Source: Akanthomyces muscarius
Lineage: Eukaryota; Ascomycota; Sordariomycetes; Hypocreales; Cordycipitaceae
Reading direction: 5' to 3'
DNA length: 64,000 bases
Assembly (NCBI RefSeq): GCF_028009165.1
Contig: NC_079241.1
Location: 6,262,001 to 6,326,000 of the forward strand
Shown here piece by piece: positions 43,665 to 58,700 of the stretch. Every line of letters starts with the position of its first letter. The first letter of the stretch is position 1. A model generated the notes under the pieces. That model was not told the DNA's origin. It made no database searches and was given only the letters and a program-made list of their open reading frames with translations. A program made the position numbers and the translations under genes.

Positions 43665-44484
43665 GCGTCGTTGCTGTTTCGGATGTGGCATGCGTTGAGT
43701 TGTCGATTGCGTTTGCGTCGTGTGTGTGTTGGTGTGTAGAGGGTGTCTACAGGGTCGCGACTTTTCTACGTCGGCGCCCTGTGCATTGATAATTATTAGC
43801 TGTACAACCTTTTTAACTTTATACCACTTTACAAAGATGAAATGAAGATAGTTTTTACCCATCGCTTTTCATGCCTTGTTTGTCTTTGTCATGGACGTTT
43901 GCGTGCACCAAGGAGGCAAGGGTTCCATAGATTCGCTTGCTGCGGCTGAGTATCGAACGCGGCAAACCACTTTGTCTGCCGAAAGATTGTCTTGTTGAAC
44001 CCGTTTATTATTGTGCTGCGAGTTGAGCAAAGCAGTACTGAATGCGACCGTGCCTAATGTGGGTGGTGGCTGCCTTTTGAGATGAAGAGAGGACAGCGCT
44101 GTGGTCCGCTAAAACCGGTTGTCGGCCCGCTGTAACGCCAAACAGTCGCCATAAGTTGTCAAGCCTTGCGCGCCCTACATGTCAATATGGTCTTTCTCGC
44201 CCAGCATATGCGGGCCCCTCGGCTACAATAATTACCAATACTCGGCTCTCGGAGCTACTAAGTACGTCTTTTTCTGAAACTGCTGAGTAGCCTAGCTTCA
44301 TTACGGACCTGTTCTGGAGTCGTATGGCGACACGGATGGAACTGGCGCTCGGGGGTAGCAGAACCTGATACCTCGCTGGCGATCTCGCTGCACGACTCTC
44401 AACAGTTAGTCGAGTATTGCTTTATGCTTAATTAACCACACATATGCTCAATAATTGCTTTTTAATTCTACGTCCCAGACAGGG
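43665..44484. other. Convergent 3' regions of the permease and ARMH3-like genes
   Basis: 820 bases with no supported gene. The permease side begins with a G/T-rich 3' UTR-like stretch (about 43670-43860). The rest is mixed, with A/T-rich sequence near the ARMH3 stop codon. Confidence 0.5.
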
Positions 44485-46707
44485 TTACTCTTCTTCTACC
44501 AGCTCGCGAACATCTGCGACAGTCGTTCTAGCCATGTTCTTGAGCAGTATACGGTCATCGGCTTCCCTATATCTATCCCACGAATCTAGGCCCTCCTTTG
44601 CCTGGATGCTCAAAGTTTCGTAGCCTTGCTTGATGACGTCAGTCACCTGCGTCGTCGTTAAATTGCTTGGCTTCTTCTTCCCGCCGCCTTCAGTCAGCAG
44701 TTGCTTGTAGTGGGTGCTGACATTTATGAGAGTATCAATCGAGCTGCCCACCCGTTTTCCCAGTCCGTAGTTTTGTTTGAACTTGGTCAAGATTTCACCG
44801 CTTTCCACGACTTTGTAGAACAAGTCATCATACGCAGCTGGTGTTGGCAGGAAAGCTTCGCCAGCTGAGAGTGACAGCGCAAGCAGATTGACGACATGGT
44901 CTACAAGTGTATCCATGTGAGGCAAGTCTTTGAGATCCGACGTGTAAGTGGTTAGAAACCGGACTAGCGACAACATGGACCTGAAGAACTCCGCCCAATG
45001 GTAGTGCAATCTCGTGCGCGACCGCGATACATATGAGATAACCCGGAGTAGAATGCCTAGGCACAGGGTGTATAATGCCACATCAAGTCTCTTTCGGAGG
45101 TTGTGGTTGATACCGTCAATCATGGTGTCAAGCAGCGAGCATGCCAAGACTCGCTCGCCTTTTACCAGTGGCAAGAACGGCGCCCGGTGCCGACAGAGGC
45201 GGACAGCCATCTTAGACTCCTCGTTGCACAGTATCTTGCAGATGGATTGGTCTTCTATGAGAAGCCGGAATACCATGAGATTCAAATGCGCGTAGTATGT
45301 GGAGCGGTGCGACAAATGCGCATGTTGAAGAAGGTAGGATGTGAGAGACAGGTATGCTGCCATCGGTCGCTCTGTTCCCTTTTCGCTGGTGGCAGTCACA
45401 AAGCTAGTACAGAATAGTTTGTTGGCGTGGCTAAAGTCATAGGCAGCTAGCAACACTGCTGCCCGCTCCTTTGGACTGGGCAGGTCAGATAATGGTCATG
45501 GTTGCTATTGAGAACGAATACTCACAGTTTTGTAAACATTTGTTTCGCTGTCTCGGCATCGTAAATCGGTTTCTTTTCTTGCTTCGGACCTGGCGCAATA
45601 GCACCAAGACCTAGCATCCCCAATGCGCTGCTGAATGTCCAGCCTTCCGGTAAATCATCCTGAACATTGAGGTAGTCGGTACGAGTCACCTGACAAGCTA
45701 AACCGATGCAATTTACGATCATTGTTATGGCTCTTTCATTGATGAAATCGTTCAACCGTAGCTGGTACGGGTTCTGAAACTCAAACTTGTTGTAGTTGGC
45801 CAGCAAGCTTAGAAGGATGAGAGGTTCTAGCACCATAGCGGGGGACTGGGTATCTTGGATGAACTAGCAATATCTGTGTCAGTCAAATGTGCGCGCAGTA
45901 GAGAAGCTTCCGTGGCTCACCTTCATGACCGCGGGAAACAAATCCCTTTGTATCATATATGTAAGCAACGTCGTTTGGTATGCGCCAGCTGTGATGGCCA
46001 GCAATACACCGATTGCCTTGTGTCGTAATTCCACTGTCATGAGATAAGCACTTGGGCATCAAGACACAGGTTCCACACGCAATACATACAGTCGTCTCCA
46101 GTACGGATCGCTGCGTCTAAAGTGCTAACAAAATCTGTAAACACAGGATCGATGCGGTCCAGTCCGGCTAGTACCGCAATGATTGCCGAGCTCGGATGGG
46201 CATATCTTTTTGCCAGAACGCAGGACAAAAAGACTTTTAACGTCTGCAGAAATATCAGCCTCTGCCACGGTATTCGCGTGCCATCCAAATTGGCTAACAT
46301 CCAGGGCGTTTTGCGGCGCGCTGCCACGGCCAGACTTTAGGGCCTCGATCGCTTCGCTAAAGAGCTCTTGTGACTGGCCCTCCAAGGCCAGCATGTCCGC
46401 CGGAGAAATGTCCTGCAGCAGATTCCTCAACGTCGCAAGATCCGGCTTGAGGAGAAAGAACTCCCTCCAGAAGCCCCTTGACTGTCGTGCCTCTTCGACA
46501 TCCTGTATTGTGCTTCGAGGTCAGTCGCGTCGCAAACGTAGTCGGGCTGGAGCGCTGTCCGCACCTGTTTTTGCCAGGAGTAGTCAGCAATGATGCGGCC
46601 GATGGGAGTGCGCAATGGCTTACCTGAAAGAGCTCGGCATATAGCTGGTTGATTTTCGGAGTGAAGACCTCTGGCTGAGGCTGCCGAGTGAGCGGTGACG
46701 CCTCCAT
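44485..46707 (-). CDS. ARMH3/C10orf76 homologue (DUF1741, armadillo-like helical protein)
   Basis: Homologue of human ARMH3, a Golgi-associated armadillo-like protein linked to GBF1/ARF1 and PI4KB function; the fungal role is little known. Six exons: 46707-46624, 46502-46299, 46243-46090, 46033-45921, 45863-45526 and 45475-44485, giving 627 residues. The N-terminus reads FTPKINQLYAELFQ, then GFWREFFLLKPDLATLR after the 121-nt first intron, then LDTLKVFLSCVLAKRYAHPS and AITAGAYQTTLLTYMIQRDL. The DUF1741 region covers FQNPYQLRLNDFINE, the ARMH3-typical YLSLTSYLLQHAHLS stretch, and the helical C-terminus ending in an acidic tail. In the first intron an extra in-frame segment (46564-46503) could be read, but skipping it restores the family sequence. 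Every other intron is 50-57 nt with regular GT-AG ends. Confidence 0.88.
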
Positions 46708-49700
46708 GAAAGGCGACGTTGACACGCAGTTACGCACAGCTTATGATGGACGTGCGATAAAGACAGACAGAGGCCATTCGTGTGCCAATCGGGATAGTTC
46801 TAGTGCTGCTTTATTGCATCTGTATCTCCTGTGGCTAGTCATGCCACTTGTTCAGAACAACCCCTAAAATAGCGCTGCAAAATTGCCTATATGGGAAAAG
46901 TCTTGGCTGCGGCTACACACAGTGCCAATGATGCGTACCACGCACTATACCACAGCTATAGTATACAAAGTCGGCACAGTGTGCAAATGTGACTGCGCAG
47001 TGAAGTTTCATGTTTTCTCTTAAGACTCGTACGTTGAATGAGCATCAGACTTTATTTTTAAAAAATTTAGCAAGATTTACATAAAATAAGGTATACTGTA
47101 TTCCCAACCGAGTCGAAACGAAAGCATTCGGGCGAGGCACTAGTTCGAACGTGCGTTGGAAGCTGTCCTTCAGGCAGCTAACACACACCTCTGCAGTAGA
47201 AATGCAAAAGACCGTCAAATAACAGTCCGAAGATCTTGCATCTAGACAAGCACACCAATTCTAGTTGAGCATCATTGATCGAGCTGCAGGCAGCTGGTTC
47301 GCGTATGCAGCGGCGCTGCAGGGTAGGCCAGGTCTCCTGCCCGATTTGCCACATTCGCCACGAGCAGGATACCCTACACCTTTTAAACAGGCGGCAAGAT
47401 GGCTGATGGAATTGAGGAATATTGGAGGAGTAAGTGCTTGATACTCTGCACAACAGTTTCCCACGAGTCAACATGGCTGTACCGAAGATCCAAGCAGCTT
47501 TGTGATTTAGTGAACTGACAGTTCCGGAAATCGGCGCTCACATGCACTGCTTAGTATCTGTGGCTACACAAACTATACATATTGAAGCTCTTGACGACTT
47601 GGTTCTGTTGCCCAAGGGTTGTTTAACTCTGACGGAGTTGAATCCAATCCTGGCTCTTCCCTGCCCATGGACTTCCCGACGCCAAGAGGAGAGGGTTCAG
47701 ACCGCGGCGCAACACTAATTCAGCCACGCAGTTACATCTCCCCGGCATCATTTACATGAAGCCATGTCCGCGCACCGCGTTCTCAGGAGCTTGTAGCTGC
47801 CGACCACGGAGAAACGCCGAGGCGTAAAAGCCACAGAGGGGCGTGACAGGCGTCCCCTGCCTCCGATCAGCGGTGGATGCACGCGCAGTGTGCATTCGAA
47901 GTTTCTGACTAGAAAATAAAGCATGCTCAGCATCAAATACGAAGGCCAATCTGCAGAAAAGAGGCGCGCAGTGCCCTAATCCTTCCAAAGGTGTCCCTGT
48001 CTGTTTGAGTCAAATAGCGTGGCGCCTGCATGGGCTCAGGGATCTGGTCTGACAATACGTTTGTATTTTCGCGGCTCTGTCGGGCCAGCCCGGGCAGCGG
48101 GCCGGGCTCACAATCACGGCAGGCAAAGCTTCCAGGTGATAAGTGATAGATGTGCCTGGTTCCTGATCAACGGCTGGACAGAATGGGTTGGGACGAGGTG
48201 GGGGAACGAGGCGGTGGGCGACTTGTCGCTGGGGCTCTGCAAAATTTATTGAGACAATGAACAGCAGGACGCAACGACTTGCTGCTTTGGATCAAATTTC
48301 ATACGCAGCAGCTTGAAAGGATATTATTGCAAGTAGTTGATCTGGTATAAAAGACGCAACTGTAGACCATTGATGGCACAACTACCGCACAGACGGCTCA
48401 AACGCTGGGATCGGCAAAGAATGAAACCCACACCAGTAAATACCAGTACACGAGGAGTCGAGATTTCTACAGGAACAGGACGGAGTATCTTTTAAAATTG
48501 AACTTGCCGCAGAGTCGGCGCGATGCTTTCCGTGCAATCTTGCAAGACGAACGACAGCCGTGTCCGCCCAGGCCGTCTGTTCGTGATGGACCAGGTTTGC
48601 ACGGACAATACCGCTTGCCCCGGTTCTTGGTATCTACAAGATTCTACTTTCGGCCTTTCCAAATGGAAGTGGAACTAATATGTCCACTTGCTTGCCCAGT
48701 TGCACGTTGCTTGCCTGGGGTTCGGGCTTAATCCTTCTTTTGCGCGGAACTGACTTGTCCTGTCTGGCAGCCGCAATATCCTAGACACGAGCGCGCCACA
48801 TGCCTTGTTCACGGGTTGACGGGCAAGACGCGGAACATCACGTCGGTGTATCCTTCTGCCAAGGTCTGCTGAACAGGGGACGAGTTATGGGAATACGCAA
48901 GCAGAGCAAGGGCCACACGCGCACGGCCGCTGCGAGATGTCTTTTCTCTACCCATAATTGCTCCCCACACGCGGATAGCGGACCTCGAGCCGGGGATGTG
49001 GTCAGGGGAGCGGCCATTTGCTCCGTATTCAGAGTGGGAAAGTGATGGGCGACAGTTGCCATGTGTACCAGGGAAAAGCAGAAAAGTCGGGACTAGGATG
49101 TTGATTGAGTTTTGCAGGGGCCTTGGTTTCCCAATCACATGCGAGGTGAAGAGAAAAGAAATGTCTTTGTTCAGGGGCGAAGGATTCACCCGCCAGGTCA
49201 CAGTGCAGATCTCTCAAACATCAAGGAAAGGAGCAATGACAACATGAGATACAAAACCGTTGAAAGCCAATGGTATCACCAATAAAACGTGTACGCGACG
49301 GAGCATGTCGTGACCAGGGTGGCTGAGACGTCACAACGGCGCCGAGACCGTCGTGATAGCGTGCTGAGACCGCAAACACTCGTGCAGAATTACAATTTCT
49401 TTTCAAAAAGAAACATGAAGCTTCGGAGCGACACACCGAGGGAAGCCTGGTGCCGCGGTGCGTAATTGCCACGGCCTAAGTCTTGTCTCGGCGAGATGTC
49501 AACCAACCGAGCCTTCTTGGCGTATTATTTACCGCGTCGCGTCGACGATGCCTTGCAGCCTTCTAAAAGACTTTGGCAACTGACGAGATGTCAGTCCAAA
49601 TTGGCGGAAAGATTGTTTCACATGACTCGAGTATCGGACGAGATCAGTCCATTTGACCAGGCGAGGCCGCCTTTGGGCAGTTATTTGAGAAATGGGGCAG

Positions 49701-52700
49701 AGCCGTTTGAGATGCGTGGGGGCACTCGTCTTTGCGCCAGCGCCAACCACTATCACTGCCATCTGCTGGCCAAGGTCGCTCCGAAGATGCGGCTCGCCCA
49801 CCTTGTACTATTTGAGCACCGAGAGCCAGAGAACTTCAACTGCCGGGCATGCGCTGCATCAATCTTTTGCAGTATGGGGCTGGAATGGGAAATACAATGC
49901 TACGGTGCTACCGGACTGCCCTTTCTTCATTAGTGCCAAAGTGCAACAAAGTGAGACATTCAATATCCGAGACATGACAAGGGCCTTGTCCAAATTCTCC
50001 GGCAGCGCCTACCGGCACTTTGACCAAGAAGTGGTCATGACGGCTTCTTCATCACAGTCAGGGATGAGTAGCCTCAGGTTTCCCTGATTGTCCGATGAAA
50101 GACGAGAAAATGGTTGAAGACTTGATATGCTCACCAGTCCTTGCTCCCCATACAGTTTCCACATGTAGTGATTGGCACAGGGATGCTGCTTGGTATGCGA
50201 TAGAGCACTGCATGCCACCCACAAATCGTAGCAATGCGCATGCGCCAAAAGATGCAGTTATTTTGCCGATAGCCCTTAACACAGCAGCAAGATGAGCCAG
50301 GTTCAGTGAACTTGGTTGACGCGTCGGAGCTGGGGCGCAGCCCGAACGGTAGCTGCGCTCATTGGCTCAATAAGTATGATTAACATAGCCTACATGGTCC
50401 GAAAACAGGTCTCTTATGCCGCGACGTGCCAAGCCAGCGAAAGCTTGTTGTCAGGCCCAGGACGTAGAAGAGACGAGTCCAGGCAAAACCCCGCGAGCAC
50501 GGACAGGTACATGTCCATTGATTCCATGTTGATCGACTTCATGACGATGGCACGGCGGCACAGGAATACAACCTACTCCAATTTACCCTGGATAATGCAA
50601 CAGAGTTTATATCATCTTTCATGCATCCCTTCGTCCGGCTGCTACCTATATGTTCAAATGGCGGGGAAGTTAGATATTCGTTATGCCTGAGCGTCCATCG
50701 CTTCTGCATGACCCCAGATGACCCCATCAACGTGACAGAACCGGTCCCTTTTGCTGTCCCTCCGTGATCAGACGTCTGTTACAGATTTTGGGAACGTTGT
50801 TATTGCCATGTACAACATCCCAGAGGAACCTGCGCTAGTTTGCGTCTCGGAGGAGAACGAATAGATGGATATTTCACTCAACCCGAGGATGCTCGACGCA
50901 GACCACTACGAATTGCCGAATGCAGAGAGTACCTACAGCCAGTGCATAGATCGGAGCTCACATGATAGACATTTGATCGATGTATCTCGATGCGCGGCGG
51001 ACTTGTGTCGGAGAACGCTCCAGTGCAAAGTAAGCAGCAATGTCCGACTCGCGGCGATACAACACCGCCTCTTCGACAGTCGCCAAGTTTTGCTCATATC
51101 CTTCGGCTACAGAACTCAACTGATTCGTCGTTGGGATAGCGGGTGGTTGATTGCGTCAGAAAAGTAAACACTTTACCAGTGAATGCATAACCCCGCGGTG
51201 CGCACCACGGATGTTCTCCGACCGCATCACCAACTTGGAAGCGAGTTGGAGTAGTTACCAGTTCGCTTGTCTTGACCGGGAACGCCGTGATTTGCCGGCT
51301 TATATGTTCTTTTTCTTCATGTTCTTTCGTCACCGTTCAGCTTGATACTTGTGAATGCGCACTAACCCTTTGTTGGCATCATACACGAGAAGCCGTCCGC
51401 CCCATCCACCCTCTTTAAAAGATCGACAGCCAGGCACCAAGGTTTAAAGAGATTTTCAAGGCCCAGGCTTTTTTGTTTTAGCGGCCGCCCGATAAACTCG
51501 CCAAGGAGAAAATTATGCCTCGGCCGTTTCCCCTTTTTGTTTCTTTTCCTGCCTACGGGTCGATTGCCGGATCAGAGGAGGGGGCCAGCGTAAGCAAGCA
51601 GGGAACCAAAAACCGGGCCGAGCAATATGCGTAGCGGAACATCATCAACTTCCCGTGAGGAAAGTGTGTCTAGTACACACACGTCGTCACGTGTTTGATG
51701 TAGCCGACTACGTTGCTGGGACCAGAATGAGACTTGTAAGATTGCGACACGCGATTGACAGGATTGACGGGACACGGCGCGCCGTTGACGGCGTCGGAAC
51801 ATGACAGGAGGGGTCTCCTATGTCTTTTGCTGCGCCGTTTTCTGTTCCTGGCCATTCCGAATGCCGAATTGTCTCATCAGGCGCTCCAAGTATTGGATGT
51901 TTTTTCCTTTCAAGTACGAGAGGATCCATATCGAGATGCAGGCGCAAAAATAAAAGACTCAAAAATAGGCAACGTAATCGAAAAACTTTGGAGCTCGTAA
52001 GGATGAAATCCACTTGCTCTTCATAAAGGCTTATGCCTATTCGTCCATCCATGACGTGTCTCCTCACCCTGTCACACCCTGCCGACCGGTCTTTCCATTG
52101 TCTTGGGTCTCGCTCCCATTTGCTCACGCTGATGCTGCTTTGAATCTTGGCACAGTCCGTCACTCTCACGCGAGCAGTCCCCAGATGTGCAAGTGCCTTA
52201 TGCCATACCAAAGACGGTTAACAAGAAAAGGCAAAAGCATAACTAGAACACGAAAAAAAGCCTCTTCGCTTAGCTCCTGCCGTTTTTCCCTGCCTGCTGC
52301 TACTATGAAGGTTTTCACTAATCATGAAAGGCTGGATGCTAAAAAAAGGAGCATAAACAAGGCGAGCAGGGGATCCAGAGAGCTGGGCCGCGCCATGTAA
52401 CGCTACGCGTCCTGTATGTGCAGTAGCGTATGGAGGAAGACAGCTGCTGGTCCAACTCCTTTTGTTTCTCCAAAGTCTCTTCAGTTCCAACCAGAGGTCC
52501 AGCTCGAGTCGGTAATCTTGATTCCTGCTTCAGTATCAAGAAGCCAGGGTTCAAGGTAATTTCGATTGCTGAAGAACAGAGGGCGCAGCAATGAATGCGA
52601 ATGCTACTCCGACAAGGTTGAACTGTCTGTGCTGATGTCTAGGGCGTTGCCGCTACACCCCCTTTTCGGCGAACCACCTTTTATATTTAGCACATCTTTA

Positions 52701-55700
52701 GCAAAAAGCGCGCCAAGGACAGGGGTAACAACCAACGTCGCCAAGCTACCGTTTTATATGAAGCCTGCTCTGTTATTACACAGTAGCTGCTCCTAAAAGC
52801 TGTTGCTTCTGTTCTAATTACAGGATGTCCCAGGCGTTGGTTCGTGTGCCAACAAATTAGGAGAAACCATGGCCCAATTTACAATCGCGCCACGGCGAGC
52901 TTGCGCTTGCGACCATTGCCTAGGCTAAGGAGAACTTTCAACAGCAGCGGGTGATGCTGCTCTGTCCAGTCACTTGCTGTACAGTAGCGTGATTCCCCAG
53001 AGCCAAGAGAAGCCACGCAGCTAGGCGCTGCTTGAGTTTCGGCATTGGTGGTCGGCCGCTGCAATGCAAAAGGATGGCGATTTTTGCCGCGACTCCAAGA
53101 TGAACAAAGAATGGATGCCAACCAAAGTGAGGGCTGTGTTGGTGACACTGGCGTGCCGCAGAGAGCTTAAGGGCGTGAAGTAAGCTATGCTCTTGAGATT
53201 CAGTAGCATTACTACATATCTTCAGGTCTTCCCGTGAAAAGGCAACCACCGGTATACCAGCCATGCCCGGTATGCCCGCAGCCGAGCAGAGTTGGCTGCT
53301 ACCGACACAGGCTAGAACCTGCGGGGCACTTCTGCTACTCTCTGCTGGGATGTGCGAGAAGACGAGCATGTTGGCCTCCCAGCATCCTTGACAAATCCAT
53401 CCGCCATCGCTGCGCAGCGTCGCATGTCGAGGCAAAGCGGCTCACAAGTACAGCACAACTCCGTAGCTTTGGCAGCTTGGCTCTGCATTTAGCATTGGCT
53501 GGGGTCATGCAGGCGCAGGAATTTATGAAAAAATCTTGACCTCGGCCAAATTTGCGCGATTGATTTTTCCTGTGCCAGCAGAGGACATTTCTCCGCAGGT
53601 TCAAGCGGGAATCCGGACTCAGGCTCACTGCGCATTGCCCGCCGGAAGTGAGCCGGTGCTGTTCCTGTGCATGGTTCCACGCCAAAAACACGCCACATTT
53701 GGGCTTGCATTAGCACGGAAATTGTTTTCTCTCGACTGCCAGTGTTTCTTGTCTCGGGCGCACTAGACTTTCTTTTGTCGGATACTGGCCTCATGTCCTT
53801 GTGCCAGTCCAAAGAGAGAGAGATTCGAGGCGTTGAAGGAGCGCAAACGACAGCCACGCACTATTTTTGAAACGATTGGCTGTCACCTGTTGACAGCACG
53901 CCCGTTCGCTCGGCTGATCAAGATGTGCCCAGGCACGCTGATCCACTGCTTGGTTGGTCGGTGGTCGCCTCGTTGCCTCGCACTTGTACCAAGGCGCAAG
54001 CCTAGACTCCGAGGCGGCTCCATAGGATGGAGCCCTTCTCCAATCAAAAAAGTGACGACAGTCAAACCCTGGCAACAGAAGCACGGAAATATGAAGCAGC
54101 GGCGCTCACAGAGTCCCCGAGTGCGTTGCCTGTGGTACGACAAGCAAAGTCCAATCAATGCTGGGCGTCCACAAGGCGGCTGGGCCTGATAAGAGGACAT
54201 GTCAGTCTGTTCTCCAGTTCGAAGAGGTGGCAACAGCCTTTGAACAGGCGTGGATGTCGTAACGTGATCAGCCGAGTATGCGGGTACGGGAAGAAAAGGT
54301 CGGGCCCGGCAGATGGTGATAAGTGACACAATATGTTGCCATTTAATGCTCCGATGCGCGCAAAGATGGAGCTCTGCCTGCATGTACGTCGCCTTTCGAT
54401 GATGCCATATCTCTGTCGAGCAACCCTAAGAACTACAAGGCTGCTTGACCTCTCTTGCTGCCAAGTCACAAGAAGTGAGCATACCTAGCGGCCAAACACG
54501 CGAGATCACTGCATCTCAAGTGAAGGTTATTTCTGGTGCCCGCAGCCGCCATTGTGGCGGGGCCGGATGCATCGCGCACGGTCTCGCTGGGTGAGGCCAC
54601 TCAAGACAGCGCATTGGATGTCGTGTTACTGAAGCACACAGCTGGCTTGATGCAATGTAATAGTGTCACGGTTGCATCACTGCTTGCCGGGGAAATTACG
54701 CCGTGGATAAGCATTTCTCACCTGACGGTGTCAAACGTTTGCCTGATGAGCCAAGATGACCGATTGGAGCACAAACTCACATCGCGACGTAAGAAAGTCA
54801 CCGTGTCTAGCCGTGGACACAAGATATTAAGCCAGGACTACCAGACCACCGCTTTTGACCCAGTAAATAGGTGTAGGTTTAAAACAACGGGTGTCGCTCT
54901 GCGTGACAGTGAGCAAGGCTGTGCTGATGAACGAGCAACTGAGGTGCAATGCGAAAGGGCTGATTGAAGCGGCGCTGGGGAAAGGCTAGCTCTCATCTAA
55001 TCAGGTACGAATATGTTAGAAGCCTGACCAAGAGCAAGAGCGTCGGCTTCGGGTTCAGCATCTACATTGCATTGTGCTTGAAGTCTTCCTGCAAAGCCGT
55101 CAAAGTTGCACCGTAGAGTGGTAGCCAGGCTTTCGCTGCCAGGGTGGCATTGGCCTGACCAAGCCCACCGACCGGGACGGCGCTCGCCAGCGAATGGAAG
55201 CGTCGCGGAAGCCGCTGCCGCCAGAGCCCTCGCCGTCGACACCCACTGTGGCTAACAGCTAGCCACCAAAAGGGCTAGACATCGACCTGACTTGTGTTGC
55301 ATCGAATCACCTACTAACCCGTAAACTGTTACATGGCGCACAGTGCATGATGGTGCCATTTGGTGGTGGAGTAATTCGTCACGAATATCGCAGTAAAAAT
55401 ATAGTAAATTCTTTTTTTAAAAGTGGAAGCCAGACGTCGGGAGTTGTCTCGAAGAGAAGCTGAGACGGAAATGTCGTGGTAATCACACAGAGCGCGTTTC
55501 TGACATGCTGATTTGTGTGGCCGTACTTCAGATGTTAGATGCCAAGGGCTTTGGCGTTTGAGCCTTGGCTGAGTTAATGTTGGCTCGATACTGATAGAAC
55601 AGATGACGCATGGGGATTTGGGATTGACGTATGCCTATTTTGTATTATTGTCCATTTCCAGAGCAGCTGCGAGGCTTCGAGAACTCGTTGACATCACCTT

Positions 55701-58700
55701 GGGGTAGCCTCTAGCGATGCTGGTTTTCTCCGCACTCACAATTTTTGCAAGGTCGTTTGGATCCGTTAATAGGACTGGTGCCCATCCACCCATCCTAAAT
55801 ACCGTCGAGAAGGACGAGGATTGATGCTGCAAACTTGATGCCGTTCTGTGCACGGGCCCTTCTCCACAGCCGGGGTACATGGTCGGAGAGAACAGGCCCA
55901 GCTGCTTGCAGGCAATAGCGCAAAACACAGTACAAGGCAAGTGGCCACTTGTGTAACAATGGTTACAGCCTCATCTACCGGTGATATTTACTATTCAATT
56001 TACCATGACAAAACAAGATCCACTGCCGTATGCCGAGCAAGAGAGGCTGGTGCTGATTGTGAATGACAGGACGACGGACTCAGCAAGCACGACTGTGTTG
56101 TGGCGCGCCGAAGGCCAAGATGTAGCGTATGATCAGTCTGCTGTGTGCTTCTTGCAAAACAAGAATTGTCGTAAAGTCTTCTTCCAGGGAGTAGATCAGA
56201 CGAGGTCCTGAGACGACTCGTGTAGTGGGAACAGACCATGGCATTGCTGCTACTGGCTGCTGGGGCGCGCACGACACTTATACACTGCTCGCGAATACCG
56301 GGAGCAGAATAAGGCGGCTGTACAATACCAGAATTCTACATGCCGAAATTATCTGGCTTTTCGAGAGGTAGAAAGTAATAACAAATCAGTCTCGGATCAT
56401 GTCATGATGGCTGAGCACATCAGGCCCGTGAACACGGTGACACGCTCCTTGGCTTGAAAGTCGTGGTCGTGGTTGCGGACGCAGCGTCCAGCGGGGACAA
56501 AAAAGCGACATATGACAGAACGCAGAAGGAAGTCAAGAAACCCGGAAAGAACATTACAAAAAGCAAGTCCCCTCAATTGGCGAGAGGAGACCAGTCAACA
56601 GTGAGCGATACTCGCAATGGCTGTGTTTCACCGTGTGCCAAGTGTCTGAGCCGTTGGCGTCCTTGGGTGAGGCGTTACTTTGGCAAAAACAAGGCGTACA
56701 CACAGAGGTGCCACCTTTATGTCTTGCACTGTCTTTTTTTTTGTGCTTGGCCCCAAATGTAAGACTAGTGTGCGTTGAATTGGTTCCCTTGTTAGGGCGC
56801 CCGCCGTTGGAATAACGAGGCGCGGGGCTTCGACGTCACAAGAAAGATACAGTTGTGCACCAGCAACAGTGGCATGGTATCTTTGAAAAGGGGGTGACGT
56901 TGCCCTTGCGGCGAGATGAATTGCGACTCAGGTTCCATTGCCCAAGGCGACCTGTGGCGGACCATTTTAGCTCATCCCTCCACGGCAGTGTATGCGTGGA
57001 TGCGTGGCTGGCAGGGAACAGCGTTGTCTGAACTGTTTGTTGGAGAGCGAGGTCAACTTTCCTTTTTCCTGGCAACCTGGTCCTGGCATTTAGCTTGGAT
57101 GCCATGGTAGATGCAGAAAATAAAGGAGACAAGAAACGCCACTGTCAATGCCAAAGAGTAAGCAAATGTGGCCTTTGCGCGAGCATTACCTTATTCTCTC
57201 ATCCCAATCTTTGAGATTGCCATGTTGTGTTCAGAACGTTGCGGCGCGATGGTCACCCACCTGTTAGGGAGCGACCCTCCGCGCACTGTACAATGGTTCT
57301 TCGCACATCGCGGCAGGCATTCCAAGCCTGAACGCTTGCGAATTGAGTAATATTGAGCTCTTGACCAGGCCTCAATGCTGAATAGAAATCACAAAAAGGA
57401 CATGGTGCTGCTGGAGTTGGCGCATAGATGAAGCTGGTCTGATACAGAGGTTATGCTCGACGGTCATGCAGTATATCCTACGGAGTACTGGCGGCTCTAT
57501 CGTGGTGGAGCGCAGGGCCGTCCTGCTTTCAAAAAGGGATGCATTTGCGCATGAACGCTGTGTGATGATGAGCCTGCTTCGATGACCAAGCGGATGGCAG
57601 CAAAGAGACAGCGCTGCCCCTTGCAAGGAAGCCAGAGCCAGGTGCCAGGAAACCTGGGTAGCAGCAAAACAGCTTCGAGACCTTGAGGCTAGTTTGGGTT
57701 TAGCGAGCGCTCTTGAAAGCGCGTTGCTTCCCCTTCCCTTGGGACGATGTGGAGTACAAGGCGGTTGACCCCCTGGCCGTGGTAAGTCCGAATTAGACCC
57801 CCTTCTGGGGCGTTGTTGATGGCGGGACAATGGCAGTCAACCTTTCTCCAGACGGTACGGATAGACTGCGTTTTGACATCGCGATCCACCGTGCCGGCAT
57901 GTCTTGCGAGGTCTCGGCGGGGACGTAGGGAAGAAATGACAACTCCACAGCGAGCAATGTCTGTATTTGGGTGTATACTTGTAAACGGTAGATTTGGTTG
58001 TATCGTGTACAACGGATAAAACTGGCCGTGGGAATGGCAGGATGATTGATTGACGAGGGTCGAAGCTGAAAGGCACCGATGCATATACCAGTAGAAATGA
58101 TCTTTTTGAGGCTCGTTTAGGTTGAGATGCTGAAATGCTGGCCCAGCTGAGGCAATATTATATGCACTCTTGGACCGCCACTGCAAGTCGCAGGTGAGAT
58201 GCAGGATGGGCCGTCTCAGTGTGGTTGGTGATTTGCTTCTGATGTCTGTTAGTGAACTGCATGCGTTTGCATCGGAGTGGCGTTGGGCTGAGGCACGACT
58301 GGGCCAAGCGACACGAGCAGAAGCAAGCAATGAAAAAAGGGCATCAATAAGAAAGAAGTCAAGTTGATCACGGGAAAATACCCACTTGATAGAGTGCTTG
58401 GGCAGGATTGCGGGAGCCAAGATAGAGCTTGGCCTGCACTGTGATGGTATCTGCCCAGTGGTGAGGGCGTGGTGGTGGTGTGGAGGAAGAGAGGATGCGA
58501 GCTTTCATCACGCTCTCGGGACCTGGTTGTGGCATTGGAGGCTACAGTGGCACAGTCAGTGGTGCTTGTGCGTGTCTGGCTGTGTTTCTTAGCGGGTACA
58601 GCAGGCACCGCCTACCAAAAAGCAAAGAGAGAGGAGACAGAGGGGCAGAGCGCAGCGAGCAAGCTACAGTGTCACAGTGTCTCCAACACATCCCTTCTCC

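Noticed and set aside
49466..49933. 155-codon open frame in the 14 kb gene-poor stretch
   Set aside because: It starts from a non-ATG codon, has no family motif, and similar-length frames occur on both strands nearby. Not enough to call a gene.
51708..52211. 167-codon minus-strand frame, one of the longest in the gene-poor stretch
   Set aside because: No recognisable domain, signal peptide or splice continuation. Length is within what chance gives over 14 kb.
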